The notes: a model not told the origin generated them from the letters alone. 64,000 bases of DNA from Gordonia zhenghanii (GCF_021738965.1 NZ_JAKKOQ010000020.1:16394-80393); one strand, 5' to 3'; shown: positions 16,265 to 25,185, counted from the stretch's first letter. Program-made: numbers and translations.

Positions 16265-16655
16265 GATCACACTGGAGCATGCCAATCGCCTGATCATCCA
16301 GGGAATCACAGCAGCTGAGGCCGAGGGCATGAACGCTGTCTTCGCGGTGCTCGATAAGGGTGCACACCTCGTCGCCTTCGTGCGCATGGATGGTGCATGG
16401 CTCGCATCGAACGAACTCGCCATAGCGAAAGCACGAACGTCGGTGATGTTGCAGGCACCCACGGCCGCGCTCGCCGCTCCCGTCGAGCTCGGCAAGCCCG
16501 CGTTACACTTCGACCACATTCACTCTCCCGGCCTGCTACTGGTGGGCGGAGGTGTCCCGCTGTTCGACAACGACGGGAATCTGATCGGCGGGCTGGGTGC
16601 GTCAGGCGGAACGCCAGAGCAAGACGACGCGCTTGCGCGCGCCGCGATGGCGTGA
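16257..16655 (+). CDS. GlcG/HbpS-family heme-binding-like protein
   Basis: 132 residues. It begins ITLEHANRLIIQGITAAEAE and continues VLDKGAHLVAFVRMDGAWLA, ending GGLGASGGTPEQDDALARAA. These are hallmarks of the GlcG/HbpS/PduO-C fold. Members bind heme or cobalamin or act as accessory proteins. No export signal is present. The ATG overlaps the SDR stop by 8 bp, so expression is coupled. 16656-16820 downstream has no clear gene. Confidence 0.8.
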   Translation: MPEITLEHANRLIIQGITAAEAEGMNAVFAVLDKGAHLVAFVRMDGAWLASNELAIAKARTSVMLQAPTAALAAPVELGKPALHFDHIHSPGLLLVGGGVPLFDNDGNLIGGLGASGGTPEQDDALARAAMA

Positions 16656-16820
16656 CCGCAGTGGAAGGTCCATGGACTTCCAGAAGGGAGCGGACTCAGA
16701 AGTGAGCGAAAGCGGCTCCTTCGACGAGCAGAAACCGGATGCTGGACCTCGATACCGAGTGGCCCAAATGAACGTGGGACGGTCTCCTCGCCGTTGGAGC
16801 TGCTTTTCGACCACGGACAC

Positions 16821-17021
16821 ATGACAACGACTATGAACCGCCTTGCGTGTGGTCGAAACTGGACGGGCACCATCGGTGCGCAATTCCAGTACGAACACAA
16901 CCAAGACGGCGGGAATGCGATCGGATTCAGCGCAGGCTGGGGCGGGCTGAGCGTTAGCTACGATGGCTCCCCGAGTACATCGAAGAAGGGGACCGGCCCG
17001 TCCGACTTCTCGGTCGGATAG
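16821..17021 (+). CDS. Small hypothetical protein
   Basis: 66 residues from ATG 16821, reading TGTIGAQFQYEHNQDGGNAI, then GFSAGWGGLSVSYDGSPS. The alternating small and aromatic residues look beta-rich, but no family is recognised. It may be the 3' part of a broken gene: 16673-16820 in another frame encodes MDFQKGADSEVSESG with no clear end. A small membrane protein gene follows at 17037. Confidence 0.3.
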   Translation: MTTTMNRLACGRNWTGTIGAQFQYEHNQDGGNAIGFSAGWGGLSVSYDGSPSTSKKGTGPSDFSVG

Positions 17022-17036
17022 ATAGGTGTGGGTCAA

Positions 17037-17219
17037 ATGACCGGACGAGTGGTCTTCCTGCCGTGGGCAGCTCTCGCAGTTGCTGTAATCATCGCTCTAC
17101 TGACTGCCGGCACAGGAGTGGAGACCGGCGACAGGCTGATGGTGATAGCCCTCGTCGCCGCGCTCGTTGCTGCCATCCAGGGGAACGCAACCCGGTCGGC
17201 AGGACCGCCATCTGAGTAG
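17037..17219 (+). CDS. Small membrane protein
   Basis: 60 residues with two hydrophobic stretches, FLPWAALAVAVIIALLTAGT and LMVIALVAALVAAI, likely a two-helix hairpin. No family is recognised. It sits just after the small 66-aa frame, on the same strand. 17220-17342 to the right has no gene. Confidence 0.4.
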   Translation: MTGRVVFLPWAALAVAVIIALLTAGTGVETGDRLMVIALVAALVAAIQGNATRSAGPPSE

Positions 17220-17342
17220 CTCCGGCTACGCGGGGTCCCGGTGGCTTATGCGCGGGCGTAGCAAGATGGGCAGGCGGTATGAAGGGGCGGTCAACGGTCA
17301 GCTCGTACGAGACCTAGCGGTGGCCTCGCGGCTTCATCGAAG

Positions 17343-17732
17343 TTAGACCGGCTGTGAATACTCGGTGCCAGCCTGCTCGCGACTGCCGTGCTTTTCGGCC
17401 CCGATAGGCCGATCGCTCTCGACTTCGTACGCGCCGATAGGAAAGCTGGTTCCGTCGGGAAGGCGCGCGGCAATGACGAGATCGAGGCCGAGGGCTTCAA
17501 CGTACCGTTGCACAGTTTCGACTTTCGCAGCACTCAGCCGCCCGCGCTCGAGGTTCGAGATTCGGGCTTGCTTGACCCCGATTCGGTCCGCGAGATCTGT
17601 CTGCGTCTCCCCAAGAGATTCACGGATCTCACGCAACCGGTAGTTGCGCTCCGTGGCTGCCATCTCGGCCTTAATCCGCTCGACGCGCTCTCGGTTGTGC
17701 GGACGGCTAGCCCGCAGTTCGTTCAGGTTCAT
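17343..17732 (-). CDS. XRE-family antitoxin (HigA-like)
   Basis: 129 residues. A central Cro/C1 HTH reads LREIRESLGETQTDLADRIG, VKQARISNLERGRLSA (about residues 33-68), with a helix following (VETVQRYVEALGLDLVIAAR). Such proteins neutralise a RelE/HigB toxin and repress the operon. The ATG overlaps the toxin stop by 4 bp (ATGA), giving the toxin-first order of higBA. The C-terminal tail is polar and may be disordered. Confidence 0.85.
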   Translation of the reverse strand: MNLNELRASRPHNRERVERIKAEMAATERNYRLREIRESLGETQTDLADRIGVKQARISNLERGRLSAAKVETVQRYVEALGLDLVIAARLPDGTSFPIGAYEVESDRPIGAEKHGSREQAGTEYSQPV

Positions 17733-18154
17733 CGTCGCCTCCCCTGCTTCCCTTTTCTCGCGGCAGTCTTCTTCGCCGCCTTGGCCTCTGCGTTCTGTCG
17801 CCGCAGTCCATCTTGATGATCTGTGAGTAGGTCATCAGCGATGGGAGTGTTTTTCGAGTACCACTTCTTCCAGTTTCCGGCTTTGTCGCCCGCGACCAAA
17901 ATGACCGCCTTCGAATCGAGATCGAACGCGAAAAGTAGCCGTAGTGCGCTTCGACCCGAATCGCCCTGGGGTCGTAGTTCCTTCATGTTCGCGTGAGCAG
18001 AACCCTCCACGGTGTCCACGAACGGCCGACCCAGCGTCGGCCCTCGCTCTGCCAGATACTCCAACGCGGCCAGCACCCGCTCGAATTCATCGTCTTCTAG
18101 ACTTCCGAGCCAGCCGTCGATGAGATCGGTACTTACCTCCCATGCCCGAGACAC
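17729..18154 (-). CDS. RelE/HigB-like toxin
   Basis: 141 residues from GTG 18154. The core reads IDGWLGSLEDDEFERVLAAL, MKELRPQGDSGRSALRLLFA and FDLDSKAVILVAGDKAGNWK, the phage-derived Gp49/HigB type of RelE-fold mRNA interferase. The basic Lys-rich tail resembles relatives. GTG 18154 sits 5 nt after a TATTAT hexamer with no Shine-Dalgarno, suggesting leaderless translation. GTG 18169 is the alternative start. Confidence 0.8.
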   Translation of the reverse strand: MSRAWEVSTDLIDGWLGSLEDDEFERVLAALEYLAERGPTLGRPFVDTVEGSAHANMKELRPQGDSGRSALRLLFAFDLDSKAVILVAGDKAGNWKKWYSKNTPIADDLLTDHQDGLRRQNAEAKAAKKTAARKGKQGRRR

Positions 18155-18182
18155 ACGCGATAATATCACTTGTAAGTTATGT
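18150..18182 (-). promoter_or_regulatory. Toxin-antitoxin promoter with autoregulatory dyad
   Basis: Minus strand: a 4-bp-arm dyad ACTTACAAGT precedes TATTAT, a good -10, 5 nt before the GTG of the toxin. The position fits an XRE antitoxin operator overlapping the promoter. No consensus -35 was found. Confidence 0.45.
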
Positions 18183-18362
18183 TTGCTACTGGCTTGAGCC
18201 TGATTGTCCTCCAAGCTGCATCGACCACACGAGGAACCGGTGTGCTGATGCCCGGTCAAGGACGCGCTTGTTCCCATCCTCCGCGAGGTCATGCTCTTGA
18301 AGCTGCACCGCGATGTATAGCGAGCGCAGTTCTGAGACGGCAGGAGAGACGATAGGCGGCCG

Positions 18363-19390
18363 CTATTCCGGGCGGGGAACAACAGTGGCCGACTTCGCCT
18401 CTCCTGCCGTCGGTGAGTGGTCTCCTCCGGGGCACCCGAACCTCGGGGGTCCGGCAGAGGAAACCGCTGGTCTTGTCTCGGTGTGGAGGTCAGCCTTGTC
18501 GGCGTGCCAGTAGCTTCCGTCGTACTCGATCGCGACCTGGCGGCCATCGATGCTGACCATAAGGTCGACTGTCCAGGATGAGGCTCGGGCGAAGGCGTCG
18601 CTGCGTACGCGACGTCCGGAGAATGCCTCTCCGAGCACGACGCGGCATGCGTCGAGATGCATCAGCTCGACGTGAGACTGCCGGTGACCTGACACTCCGG
18701 GCACGTCGATCCAGACACCCGTGAGACCGGAGTAGCCGACCAGCGATGCGTCGGATTTCCAGGGCAGATCCACTCGACGTGCCGACCGTCGTTCGGCCGG
18801 ATGTGCCAGGGCGAGAGCTCGTTGTGTGGGTTCCGCTCGGCGGCAACCTCGGGATAGTGGTAGCCGAGGCTGTCCAAGACGGTGTCGCACTCAGGACAGC
18901 GCCGACGGGTGTGCTTGTCGCGCTCGCGCGGTGTCTGCTGCCACTCTTGGCCGCCAGTTCGGGTCGAACCACCAGGCCATGCGGCGCGACTCAGGGCTGG
19001 CCTGCGCCGCGGTCCAGCCCCGTTACGAGTCGGGTGCCATTGAGCGGCGATCTCGGTATTGAGCCTGGAGACGTCTACCTCGGCGGCGGCCTTGCGTGTG
19101 GCGTTGGCGCGACAGGTGGGCAGCCGCGCTCGAGCCAGCTGATCGGTGAGATCTTCGGGTGATGACCTTTTTCGCAGCGGAAGTTGTACATGCCGCGGGC
19201 TGGTAGCCGCCTGGGTAGCTGGGATTGCGGGCCTGGGATTCCGCTGACGGACTCATTGGGCGGCGCTTCGTCCGCCGTACCGTATCGCAAATGGGTGATA
19301 TCGCAACATTGTTGCGGACTCGATTAACGTTGCGCGACAACCTATACGAATTGATCAGCGATCGGGGTACCCGATGAATTATCGATCGTT
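18363..19390 (-). pseudogene. Zinc-ribbon/Vsr-like endonuclease protein, frameshifted
   Basis: Pieces of one protein lie in several frames. YNFRCEKGHHPKISPISWLE with GCP, then (after a 1-base shift) CRANATRKAAAEVDVSRLNT; later LDSLGYHYPEVAAERNPHNE with WICPGNPTHRWSATPVSRVS and CPEC. These are repeated treble-clef/zinc-ribbon modules. After another shift comes VAIEYDGSYWHADKADLHTE, the core strand of a Vsr/DUF559-like nuclease fold. At least two, probably three, frameshifts make it non-functional. Intact relatives are accessory proteins of unknown role. Confidence 0.6.
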
Positions 19391-19404
19391 GACGCGACAA
19401 CTCT

Positions 19405-19875
19405 TTACCAGATTGTTTTCCTCAGAAAATACGGTTCTGGAATCGAATCATTTTTATAGTAATGGTAGAAGATGTCAGCGGCTTCTTCGGCATTGAACAC
19501 TTCATCTGAGAAAATGAGGGTAGTATTGTCTGCCCGGCGTACCTCCACGCTAGGAGAACCGGACTTATCTCTAGAATCTGCAGGTAGGCGACCCACCGTG
19601 TAAAGGCAGGCAGACTCGCCATGGCCGGAACGGACCTCGACCGTCATCGCCTCAGAACTACCGGCAGCCTGAACAAAGTTCTCCCGACTGTGGTCCAACT
19701 CCTCCTGAGAAAGGTCACCGTTCCACCCCGGTCGTATCAGCTGGAACATAACCCCCATATAGCGATTCTCGCCATCCATCACTTGTAACGGAGTTAGAAA
19801 ACTATAGAGATCCTCATTGGGGCCCACCCAAGAAGCGTATTTGCCATTATCGATGATATGTGTGGGAACTGCCAT
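19405..19875 (-). CDS. Probable immunity protein for the adjacent nuclease toxin
   Basis: 156 residues, acidic, no signal peptide and lower GC than the core genes. Features include GKYASWVGPNEDLYSFLTPL and VEVRRADNTTLIFSDEVFNA. No named family is recognised. It starts 9 nt after the stop of the 844-aa toxin, on the same strand, with GAGAGT upstream. That placement is what a cognate immunity gene of a polymorphic toxin shows, so function is inferred from context only. Confidence 0.6.
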   Translation of the reverse strand: MAVPTHIIDNGKYASWVGPNEDLYSFLTPLQVMDGENRYMGVMFQLIRPGWNGDLSQEELDHSRENFVQAAGSSEAMTVEVRSGHGESACLYTVGRLPADSRDKSGSPSVEVRRADNTTLIFSDEVFNAEEAADIFYHYYKNDSIPEPYFLRKTIW

Positions 19876-19884
19876 GGGATACTC

Positions 19885-22419
19885 TCACTTACCTTCTGAT
19901 TTTACTGCCGGAACATCGACATCCCGGACTCTTACTACGTCTACTTCCCTTCCATCTGACAATTTTACCTTAGCTGGATTTTCTGGGGATACGGCGTCGT
20001 CGAATGCCCGTTGGTTGGCGCTCTTTGTTCCGTTTCCGCTTTTTATTTCAACTCCAGTGTAGGTGCCATCCCTGTTAGGGATGAGTCCGTCGTAGTATCG
20101 TCCGTGGTTGACGCCGGGGACTGTTGCGCGCTTTTGGTCTCGGATGAGTCCTGGGTTTTCAACCTGCAGTTCATCGAGTCCTTGTTGCTCGGCTGCTTTT
20201 CCGTTTTGTGCGCCGTTCGGTCCGGCGAACTGTCCCAGCTCGTTGCGGCCATCCCCGCGGTCGTCTGAGCTGGTGTTGTCGATTGCCGTCGATATTGCGG
20301 CGCCGGCAGCCCAGATTAGGAGTCCTCCGCCGAGGATCCAGGGGGTTGCTGGTCCTGTGCCTATACTGCGGGTTGACAGTCCGCTGCCTGTGGCTACGAG
20401 TACTCCTGCGAGTTCTGCTGCTGCGCCAGGATCGGTGGGTTCGGTGTCATCGGGCGAGTTCTCGAGGGATCGGACGTGCTCGCCGATCGTCTCGCGAAGT
20501 CGGAGGGATTCCTCAGGTGTTGGATCGGATAGGGTGGCTATCTCCTCGGGTCTGAGGTCTTGCGTCCACTCGGGATGCGATCCGTCCCCGTATTTGATAA
20601 CACCGAACTCTTGGCCGAGTTCTTCCCAGGTGACGAGCGTGTAGATCAGCTTTCCCTGGGTGTCTCGCACTTCAAGGTATTCCAGAGTCCTGTTCCCAAG
20701 TTCGGGCAGGGTCTCGGTGTATCGGGTTTCGCTGGAACCGTCCTTCATTGTTGTGATGACTGACGGGGTGTTGGCCGGGCTCGTGCCCTGTTCGACTCGG
20801 TCGATCGACAGTGACTTGTTAAGCGTGGTCGATTCCAGGGTTTGCCCGTTCTCGATATTGACGTGGAGGGTGTCGTAGACGAGTCCTCCGTCAGCGGTGC
20901 GCGTGACCGTTGCGGTCCCACCGTTTTGTAGGGCAAGCGCTTCGCCAGGCTCAGGCATGTCGACCGTCAGATTGGTGATGTCCTGCGCAGTGAGGCCATC
21001 GGCACTGGTGGTTGGAACGAAGACCGTCTGCCCGTCCGGGCGTGTCTCGACCCGACTGTTCGGAACCAACGTCGTGAGCATCCCCTGCTGCTCAGCAGTT
21101 AAGGGCGTTTCGGTGACGACGGGATCGCCGTATCGCGGGGTAACCGCATAGATGTTGCTTCCGGTGACCGAGCCGTCGGGGTTGGTGTTCCAGCCTTGTT
21201 CGTGGCTCCACGTGTTGCCTGATGAGGTGATCGTGGGATTGCCGGGCGATGGTGGGTCGGCCAGGACGTCAGGGATATCTTGTGCGGTGACTCCACCGCC
21301 AGGCGGTATGTCCGCTGGTGGAGCATCTTGGGTATTCGCGGTGTCGAGGTTCGGGGTAATCCCTGGCATCAAATCCAGAGTGTCTTGATCGACCCACACC
21401 CGTTCACCCTCTCCGTTGTAAACCCACGGGTCGGCCAGGATCGGGAATATCGCGTTGTCGGCCGGTTCGAGATGCTGGATGAGGTCACCGTTCTCATCGA
21501 CCGTGTACCAGGTCTTTTGTGGCCGTCCGGCGGCATCGAAGGCCCACGGACGCGCGACCTGACGGATCGCGTTGCCGTCCTTGTCATAGATGATCGCGGA
21601 CCCGTCGGGGTTGACCTTGGTGTGCCCGCCGGGTGGGACGTTCATCGCGAACCTATAGGTGGTGGGCGAGGATTCGTCGTGCATCAACACCATCCGCGAC
21701 GGACCGACCGTCGCTCGGGTGGATCCACCACGCTTGAGCAGTGATCGTCCGCGTGGGCTGGCCGCAGCGACGGCCGCAGCCCCGGCGATAACCCATATCG
21801 GTAGCGGGATCGTCGGCTCATCGTCCGTCGACGGACTTAGAAGCGCTTCATCGCTCGATCCGGAGTGAGGCTCACCGACCGGCACATCCGCCGGGGCCGT
21901 CGTGTGGCCGGGCGACCCGGCATCTCGCTGGCCGGACTGGCCGGGCTCCTCACGCTGTCCGGGAGCCGGGGTAACCGTGATCGTGCCGGGTGCCTGTCTG
22001 GTCGGTACTCCAGGTGGCTGCCTGTTCGCGGGTGCTTGTGTGTTTCCTGGCGGGCGGGGTGCTGGGGTGGTTCCGCCGATGATGGGTGTGCCGTTACCCT
22101 GCCCCGGTCCCGGTCCAGCATCGCCGCCGATGACTGGGCCGTTCCCTGACGGGGCTCCCGGAGCATTCGGGGTGTTCGGCTGGGTCGGCATCGTCGGCGG
22201 CGGCGTGTACGTGGGCACGCTAATGCATGGCCAGCTCGGCCCGTACTGGGCGCGCATCTGATCACACAACGCATCCGCGCCAGCATCACCAGCACCGCCG
22301 GTGAACCCGGCAGTAAGGATCGCACCAGTGAAGCCGAGTGTTCCGATACCGGCAGCGAGCGCTGCCCCACGACGTCTCGCCCCGCTAGGCATGCGAGCGG
22401 TCTTGTTCGTGCTGCTCAT
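19885..22419 (-). CDS. Exported polymorphic toxin with PD-(D/E)XK-like nuclease tip
   Basis: 844 residues. The N-terminus (residues 17-45, GAALAAGIGTLGFTGAILTA) is a signal or anchor helix. A Pro-rich stretch (about 65-200) and a second hydrophobic segment (IPLPIWVIAGAAAVAAA) follow. A long beta-rich middle region has YDKDGN/NPDGS-type turns, and another hydrophobic helix (TPWILGGGLLIWAAGAAIST) lies ahead of the tip. The last 100 residues read RYYDGLIPNRDGTYTGVEIK followed by SGNGTKS, a D...ExK nuclease core. The architecture suits delivery of a DNase or RNase into other cells. It is followed at once by a putative immunity gene. Confidence 0.7.
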   Translation of the reverse strand: MSSTNKTARMPSGARRRGAALAAGIGTLGFTGAILTAGFTGGAGDAGADALCDQMRAQYGPSWPCISVPTYTPPPTMPTQPNTPNAPGAPSGNGPVIGGDAGPGPGQGNGTPIIGGTTPAPRPPGNTQAPANRQPPGVPTRQAPGTITVTPAPGQREEPGQSGQRDAGSPGHTTAPADVPVGEPHSGSSDEALLSPSTDDEPTIPLPIWVIAGAAAVAAASPRGRSLLKRGGSTRATVGPSRMVLMHDESSPTTYRFAMNVPPGGHTKVNPDGSAIIYDKDGNAIRQVARPWAFDAAGRPQKTWYTVDENGDLIQHLEPADNAIFPILADPWVYNGEGERVWVDQDTLDLMPGITPNLDTANTQDAPPADIPPGGGVTAQDIPDVLADPPSPGNPTITSSGNTWSHEQGWNTNPDGSVTGSNIYAVTPRYGDPVVTETPLTAEQQGMLTTLVPNSRVETRPDGQTVFVPTTSADGLTAQDITNLTVDMPEPGEALALQNGGTATVTRTADGGLVYDTLHVNIENGQTLESTTLNKSLSIDRVEQGTSPANTPSVITTMKDGSSETRYTETLPELGNRTLEYLEVRDTQGKLIYTLVTWEELGQEFGVIKYGDGSHPEWTQDLRPEEIATLSDPTPEESLRLRETIGEHVRSLENSPDDTEPTDPGAAAELAGVLVATGSGLSTRSIGTGPATPWILGGGLLIWAAGAAISTAIDNTSSDDRGDGRNELGQFAGPNGAQNGKAAEQQGLDELQVENPGLIRDQKRATVPGVNHGRYYDGLIPNRDGTYTGVEIKSGNGTKSANQRAFDDAVSPENPAKVKLSDGREVDVVRVRDVDVPAVKSEGK

Positions 22420-22793
22420 GACTGGCCCTTGCCGCGCACAGCGCTCCAGATGGCGTCGATACCGGTCCAGAACCAGCGGCCACCGATCGACATCACCATA
22501 AAGAACGCGAGGAAGACCAGGACGGTTCCGTGCTCATCGCCCCACCGGGCCAGGTTCGGCAGATTCCATGCAGCGACCACCAGAATCGTGCACCCGGCAA
22601 TGAACGCCAGCATCGTCCACACCGACACCGACCGATCCACACCTGGCGATTGCTGATCGGTACTACCGGGCGGAGGGGGCGTTGGACTGGTTACCGGAGG
22701 CGTAGCGCCACCGGTCTGTTGGTCTTGAGCTTGGCGTGAATGCTTGGGCCCATAAGGTGTGGTCAATGGTTGCCTGCTGGTGTTGGTGGTCAT
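22416..22793 (-). CDS. Small membrane protein coupled to the toxin gene
   Basis: 125 residues. A Pro/Gln-rich cytoplasmic N-terminus of about 55 residues is followed by two membrane helices, VWTMLAFIAGCTILVVAAW and TVLVFLAFFMVMSIGGRWFW. Its stop overlaps the toxin ATG by 4 bp, so the two are translationally coupled. Family not recognised. It may be a membrane partner or chaperone for toxin export; that is inference. Confidence 0.65.
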   Translation of the reverse strand: MTTNTSRQPLTTPYGPKHSRQAQDQQTGGATPPVTSPTPPPPGSTDQQSPGVDRSVSVWTMLAFIAGCTILVVAAWNLPNLARWGDEHGTVLVFLAFFMVMSIGGRWFWTGIDAIWSAVRGKGQS

Positions 22794-22906
22794 TTCACGT
22801 CCCCCGGAGTGTGTGGCTGGTGCCGAGCGGTCAGATGTTTCCGATTGAGTGGGTTAGCGGGCGCGGGCACGGGCTCGGTAGACGCGCACACCTGGCTAAG
22901 GCAGGG

Positions 22907-23548
22907 TTAGAGCAGGTGGGGTGTGCCGTACAGGTTGAACGTGTTGTCGTTGGCCTTGCTGGTCATCGCCACCCGCACATAAGCCCGCACGGCAGGGCGT
23001 GCACCGACGCATCCGGCGATCTCCACGCGGACTCCGTCCAATCGGACACCGGCCGACGGGCCTTGCAAGGGCTTCTGCCCGAACGGGACATCCACCGACA
23101 CACCGTTCTTCAACGTGGTGGAAATATTGGGCATCACCTGCGCACCCAACACCACAGCGGGCGGATACGAGATCGACATCTGCGCCGTCGGACCGCCGGT
23201 GACTCCGACGTTGACCCCGTCCATCTGCCACTGGCACGAGACCTGAAAGCCGGTCGAGACGACCGCGGCGTCGACGGGGACGGTTCCGGTACCGGACAGT
23301 GCTGCGGCTCCGCGCAACGATAGGAACGCTTCGTACGAACCGTGACCACGACTCAGAGCGGGCACGCTGCGGATCTTCTCGCCGGACTTGGACAGTGTCA
23401 CCGTCCAGCCGTCATCAGAATGGCGCGTCACCGATTTGTCAGCGAACGACCGCGTCGGACCAGCCGACGCATCACCCGCCGCACCGAACCCAGCAACACT
23501 GATAAATGCGATTACGGCCGCGCACATGATGCCGATTGACTTGTTCAC
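22907..23548 (-). CDS. MspA-family porin-like secreted protein
   Basis: 213 residues. The signal peptide (IGIMCAAVIAFISVAGFGAA, cleavage near GDASAG) is followed by DGWTVTLSKSGEKIRSVPAL, STGFQVSCQWQMDGVNVGVT and AYVRVAMTSKANDNTFNLYG, the pattern of MspA-like proteins of mycolata. MspA forms octameric pores in the mycolic-acid outer membrane. GTG 23548 is chosen for the GGGGGA upstream. It lies upstream of the membrane protein and toxin genes on the same strand, with a 113-bp gap. Confidence 0.72.
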   Translation of the reverse strand: MNKSIGIMCAAVIAFISVAGFGAAGDASAGPTRSFADKSVTRHSDDGWTVTLSKSGEKIRSVPALSRGHGSYEAFLSLRGAAALSGTGTVPVDAAVVSTGFQVSCQWQMDGVNVGVTGGPTAQMSISYPPAVVLGAQVMPNISTTLKNGVSVDVPFGQKPLQGPSAGVRLDGVRVEIAGCVGARPAVRAYVRVAMTSKANDNTFNLYGTPHLL

Positions 23549-23944
23549 GATTTCCCCCACATTTCAGACGGCAACCACACCAGGAAACATGCCCGCGGCC
23601 CCGGCCGGTCCTGCATCCAGAGCTCGTATATCTACGAGACCGGATCCCGCCGGAGAACCCGGACGATTCCCCCCGAATCGCCCCAACAGATGAGACAGAC
23701 GCTACAGCCGGTAACAGGAACAGGCAACTGCCGGGCAAATAGTATGGCGCATGTCACATCTGGTGGTGACCTGGTTCCGGTGCTGGTGCTCGTGGGCGAG
23801 GGGCGTGTGTTGACGAGTGGTATGCGTGCATCGGTCTCGTCGTTCGCGGTGCGGGGTGGGCGTGGACGTGCAAGTGCCCCGCATCTCGATGTGAGGTGCG
23901 GGGCACTGTGGTTGAAACGATTCGAGTGAACCGTCTGGTGCTGG
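23549..23944. other. Intergenic stretch, terminator only
   Basis: About 400 bp without a supported gene. The open frames are short and out of character. The only clear signal is the hairpin at 23873-23907. Confidence 0.5.
23873..23907 (-). terminator. Hairpin terminator after the 136-aa secreted protein
   Basis: AGTGCCCCGCA (23873-23883) pairs perfectly with TGCGGGGCACT (23897-23907) across a 13-nt loop, 11 bp of mostly GC. It starts 37 nt after the stop at 23945. No T-run follows, which is common in actinobacteria. Confidence 0.7.
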
Positions 23945-24355
23945 CTACGGCCAGTACTGGGCGATGCTGATCGGCTTGTCTGGTCGGCTGGTGTGGATGC
24001 CGATTCCGGCGCGCCCGCCCCGGTGTGATGCCGCCTCGTTGACCAGTCGTTGCGGGGTCGTGTAAATCATCTTCTTACCCCTGCCGGGAACCGTGACTGG
24101 CTGGTACACCGAGTCGGGATTGACCGAGACCATGCTGTGCTGGCGGACGGCGGGCTGGTTCAGGAAGTTGGCCAGTCCCATGCGGGCGGCTTGTTTGGTC
24201 TCACTGACGGTGAGCCAGACCATGACGTGGCTTCTACTCTGGACTATCTGAACTGCATTGGCTTCTCCCGCAGTCGAGATAGTAGCGGTAGCCCCGAGTG
24301 TTCCGATGGCTGCCGCAGTACACACTCCGGCGATGACTTTCTTGACTGACCCCAC
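23945..24355 (-). CDS. Small secreted protein
   Basis: 136 residues from GTG 24355, chosen for the AAGGGGG run 7 nt upstream. The signal peptide VKKVIAGVCTAAAIGTLGAT ends near AGEANA. The mature part reads SHVMVWLTVSETKQAARMGL, then YQPVTVPGRGKKMIYTTPQR. No family is recognised. It lies with the toxin/porin genes on the same strand but ends in its own terminator. Confidence 0.6.
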   Translation of the reverse strand: MGSVKKVIAGVCTAAAIGTLGATATISTAGEANAVQIVQSRSHVMVWLTVSETKQAARMGLANFLNQPAVRQHSMVSVNPDSVYQPVTVPGRGKKMIYTTPQRLVNEAASHRGGRAGIGIHTSRPDKPISIAQYWP

Positions 24356-24609
24356 GATCGGCCCCCTTCTAGTTATGCAGTGCGTACCCGCCGGCCCCCA
24401 ATGAACCGACACAGCCACGACTGGTGGGGCAAACATACAACAGGATCCAGCAAACGCATAGAACAGTTAAATCCGACAGAGGACCCTCGCGGTGATCACC
24501 GCACTGACGTACGCGGCCATCACCGTCGACCGACGGTCGAGGCACCACCGCCCCTGATCTACCCAAAACACCCACCCCCGACCCGTCGAACCCACCCGTA
24601 CACCCGAAG

Positions 24610-25185
24610 ATGCCCAACGAGGAACCCCCATTCGGCGTCCCACAGACCCCACACGGCCCCGGCCGCAGTGAAGGAGACGACGCACCACCCGAAGCCGACG
24701 ACATCCTCCGCGACCTCATCGACCGAATCATCGTATCGATAGCACCAAACGAAGAGGGCGACGACCAGGGAGACGACGGCAACAGCAACCCCGACTATCC
24801 AGAAAAGCTGCCAACAGGCGAAGTTCCTATCCCCGGCCCCGACGACCCGCGATACTATCTCGTACAGATGCTCGCGATATACCGTCGAATATACTGGGAA
24901 TCGACGGGTCACAGCCCAATTGGAAAAGTCCTCCATCACGCCATCGAACAAGCCGTATTCGACTACTTTCCTGAGATATTCGACAGCAATATTCGAGACT
25001 CCCCGGGGAATCTTCGTGCATTCCGGATGAGGGACAATCCAAGGATTCATCTTTCCTTGTTTCGGCAAGCCTGGGACTACATATATAAGAGACTTGGTAT
25101 TACACCCGGGAAAGACGGTGGATCTATTCCAGCTGAGCGTCTCCCTGAAGTGATTCGGGGGATCGAATCGGGGTGCTATTATTAG
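24610..25185 (+). CDS. Orphan toxin-module-like protein
   Basis: 191 residues. An acidic Pro-rich N-terminus (PNEEPPFGVPQTPHGPG) is followed by LVQMLAIYRRIYWESTGHSP and NPRIHLSLFRQAWDYIYKRL. The IHLSxxRxxWDxxY segment resembles the end of several polymorphic-toxin C-terminal modules. No export signal is present, so it may be a displaced tip rather than a working toxin. It lies opposite the intact toxin operon and runs into the short frame at 25173. Confidence 0.45.
   Translation: MPNEEPPFGVPQTPHGPGRSEGDDAPPEADDILRDLIDRIIVSIAPNEEGDDQGDDGNSNPDYPEKLPTGEVPIPGPDDPRYYLVQMLAIYRRIYWESTGHSPIGKVLHHAIEQAVFDYFPEIFDSNIRDSPGNLRAFRMRDNPRIHLSLFRQAWDYIYKRLGITPGKDGGSIPAERLPEVIRGIESGCYY

Noticed and set aside
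16597..16824. 75-codon frame containing MDFQKGADSEVSESG as a gene
   Set aside because: The end is lost in another frame, no family was recognised and no clear ribosome-binding site fits; noted only as a possible broken gene.
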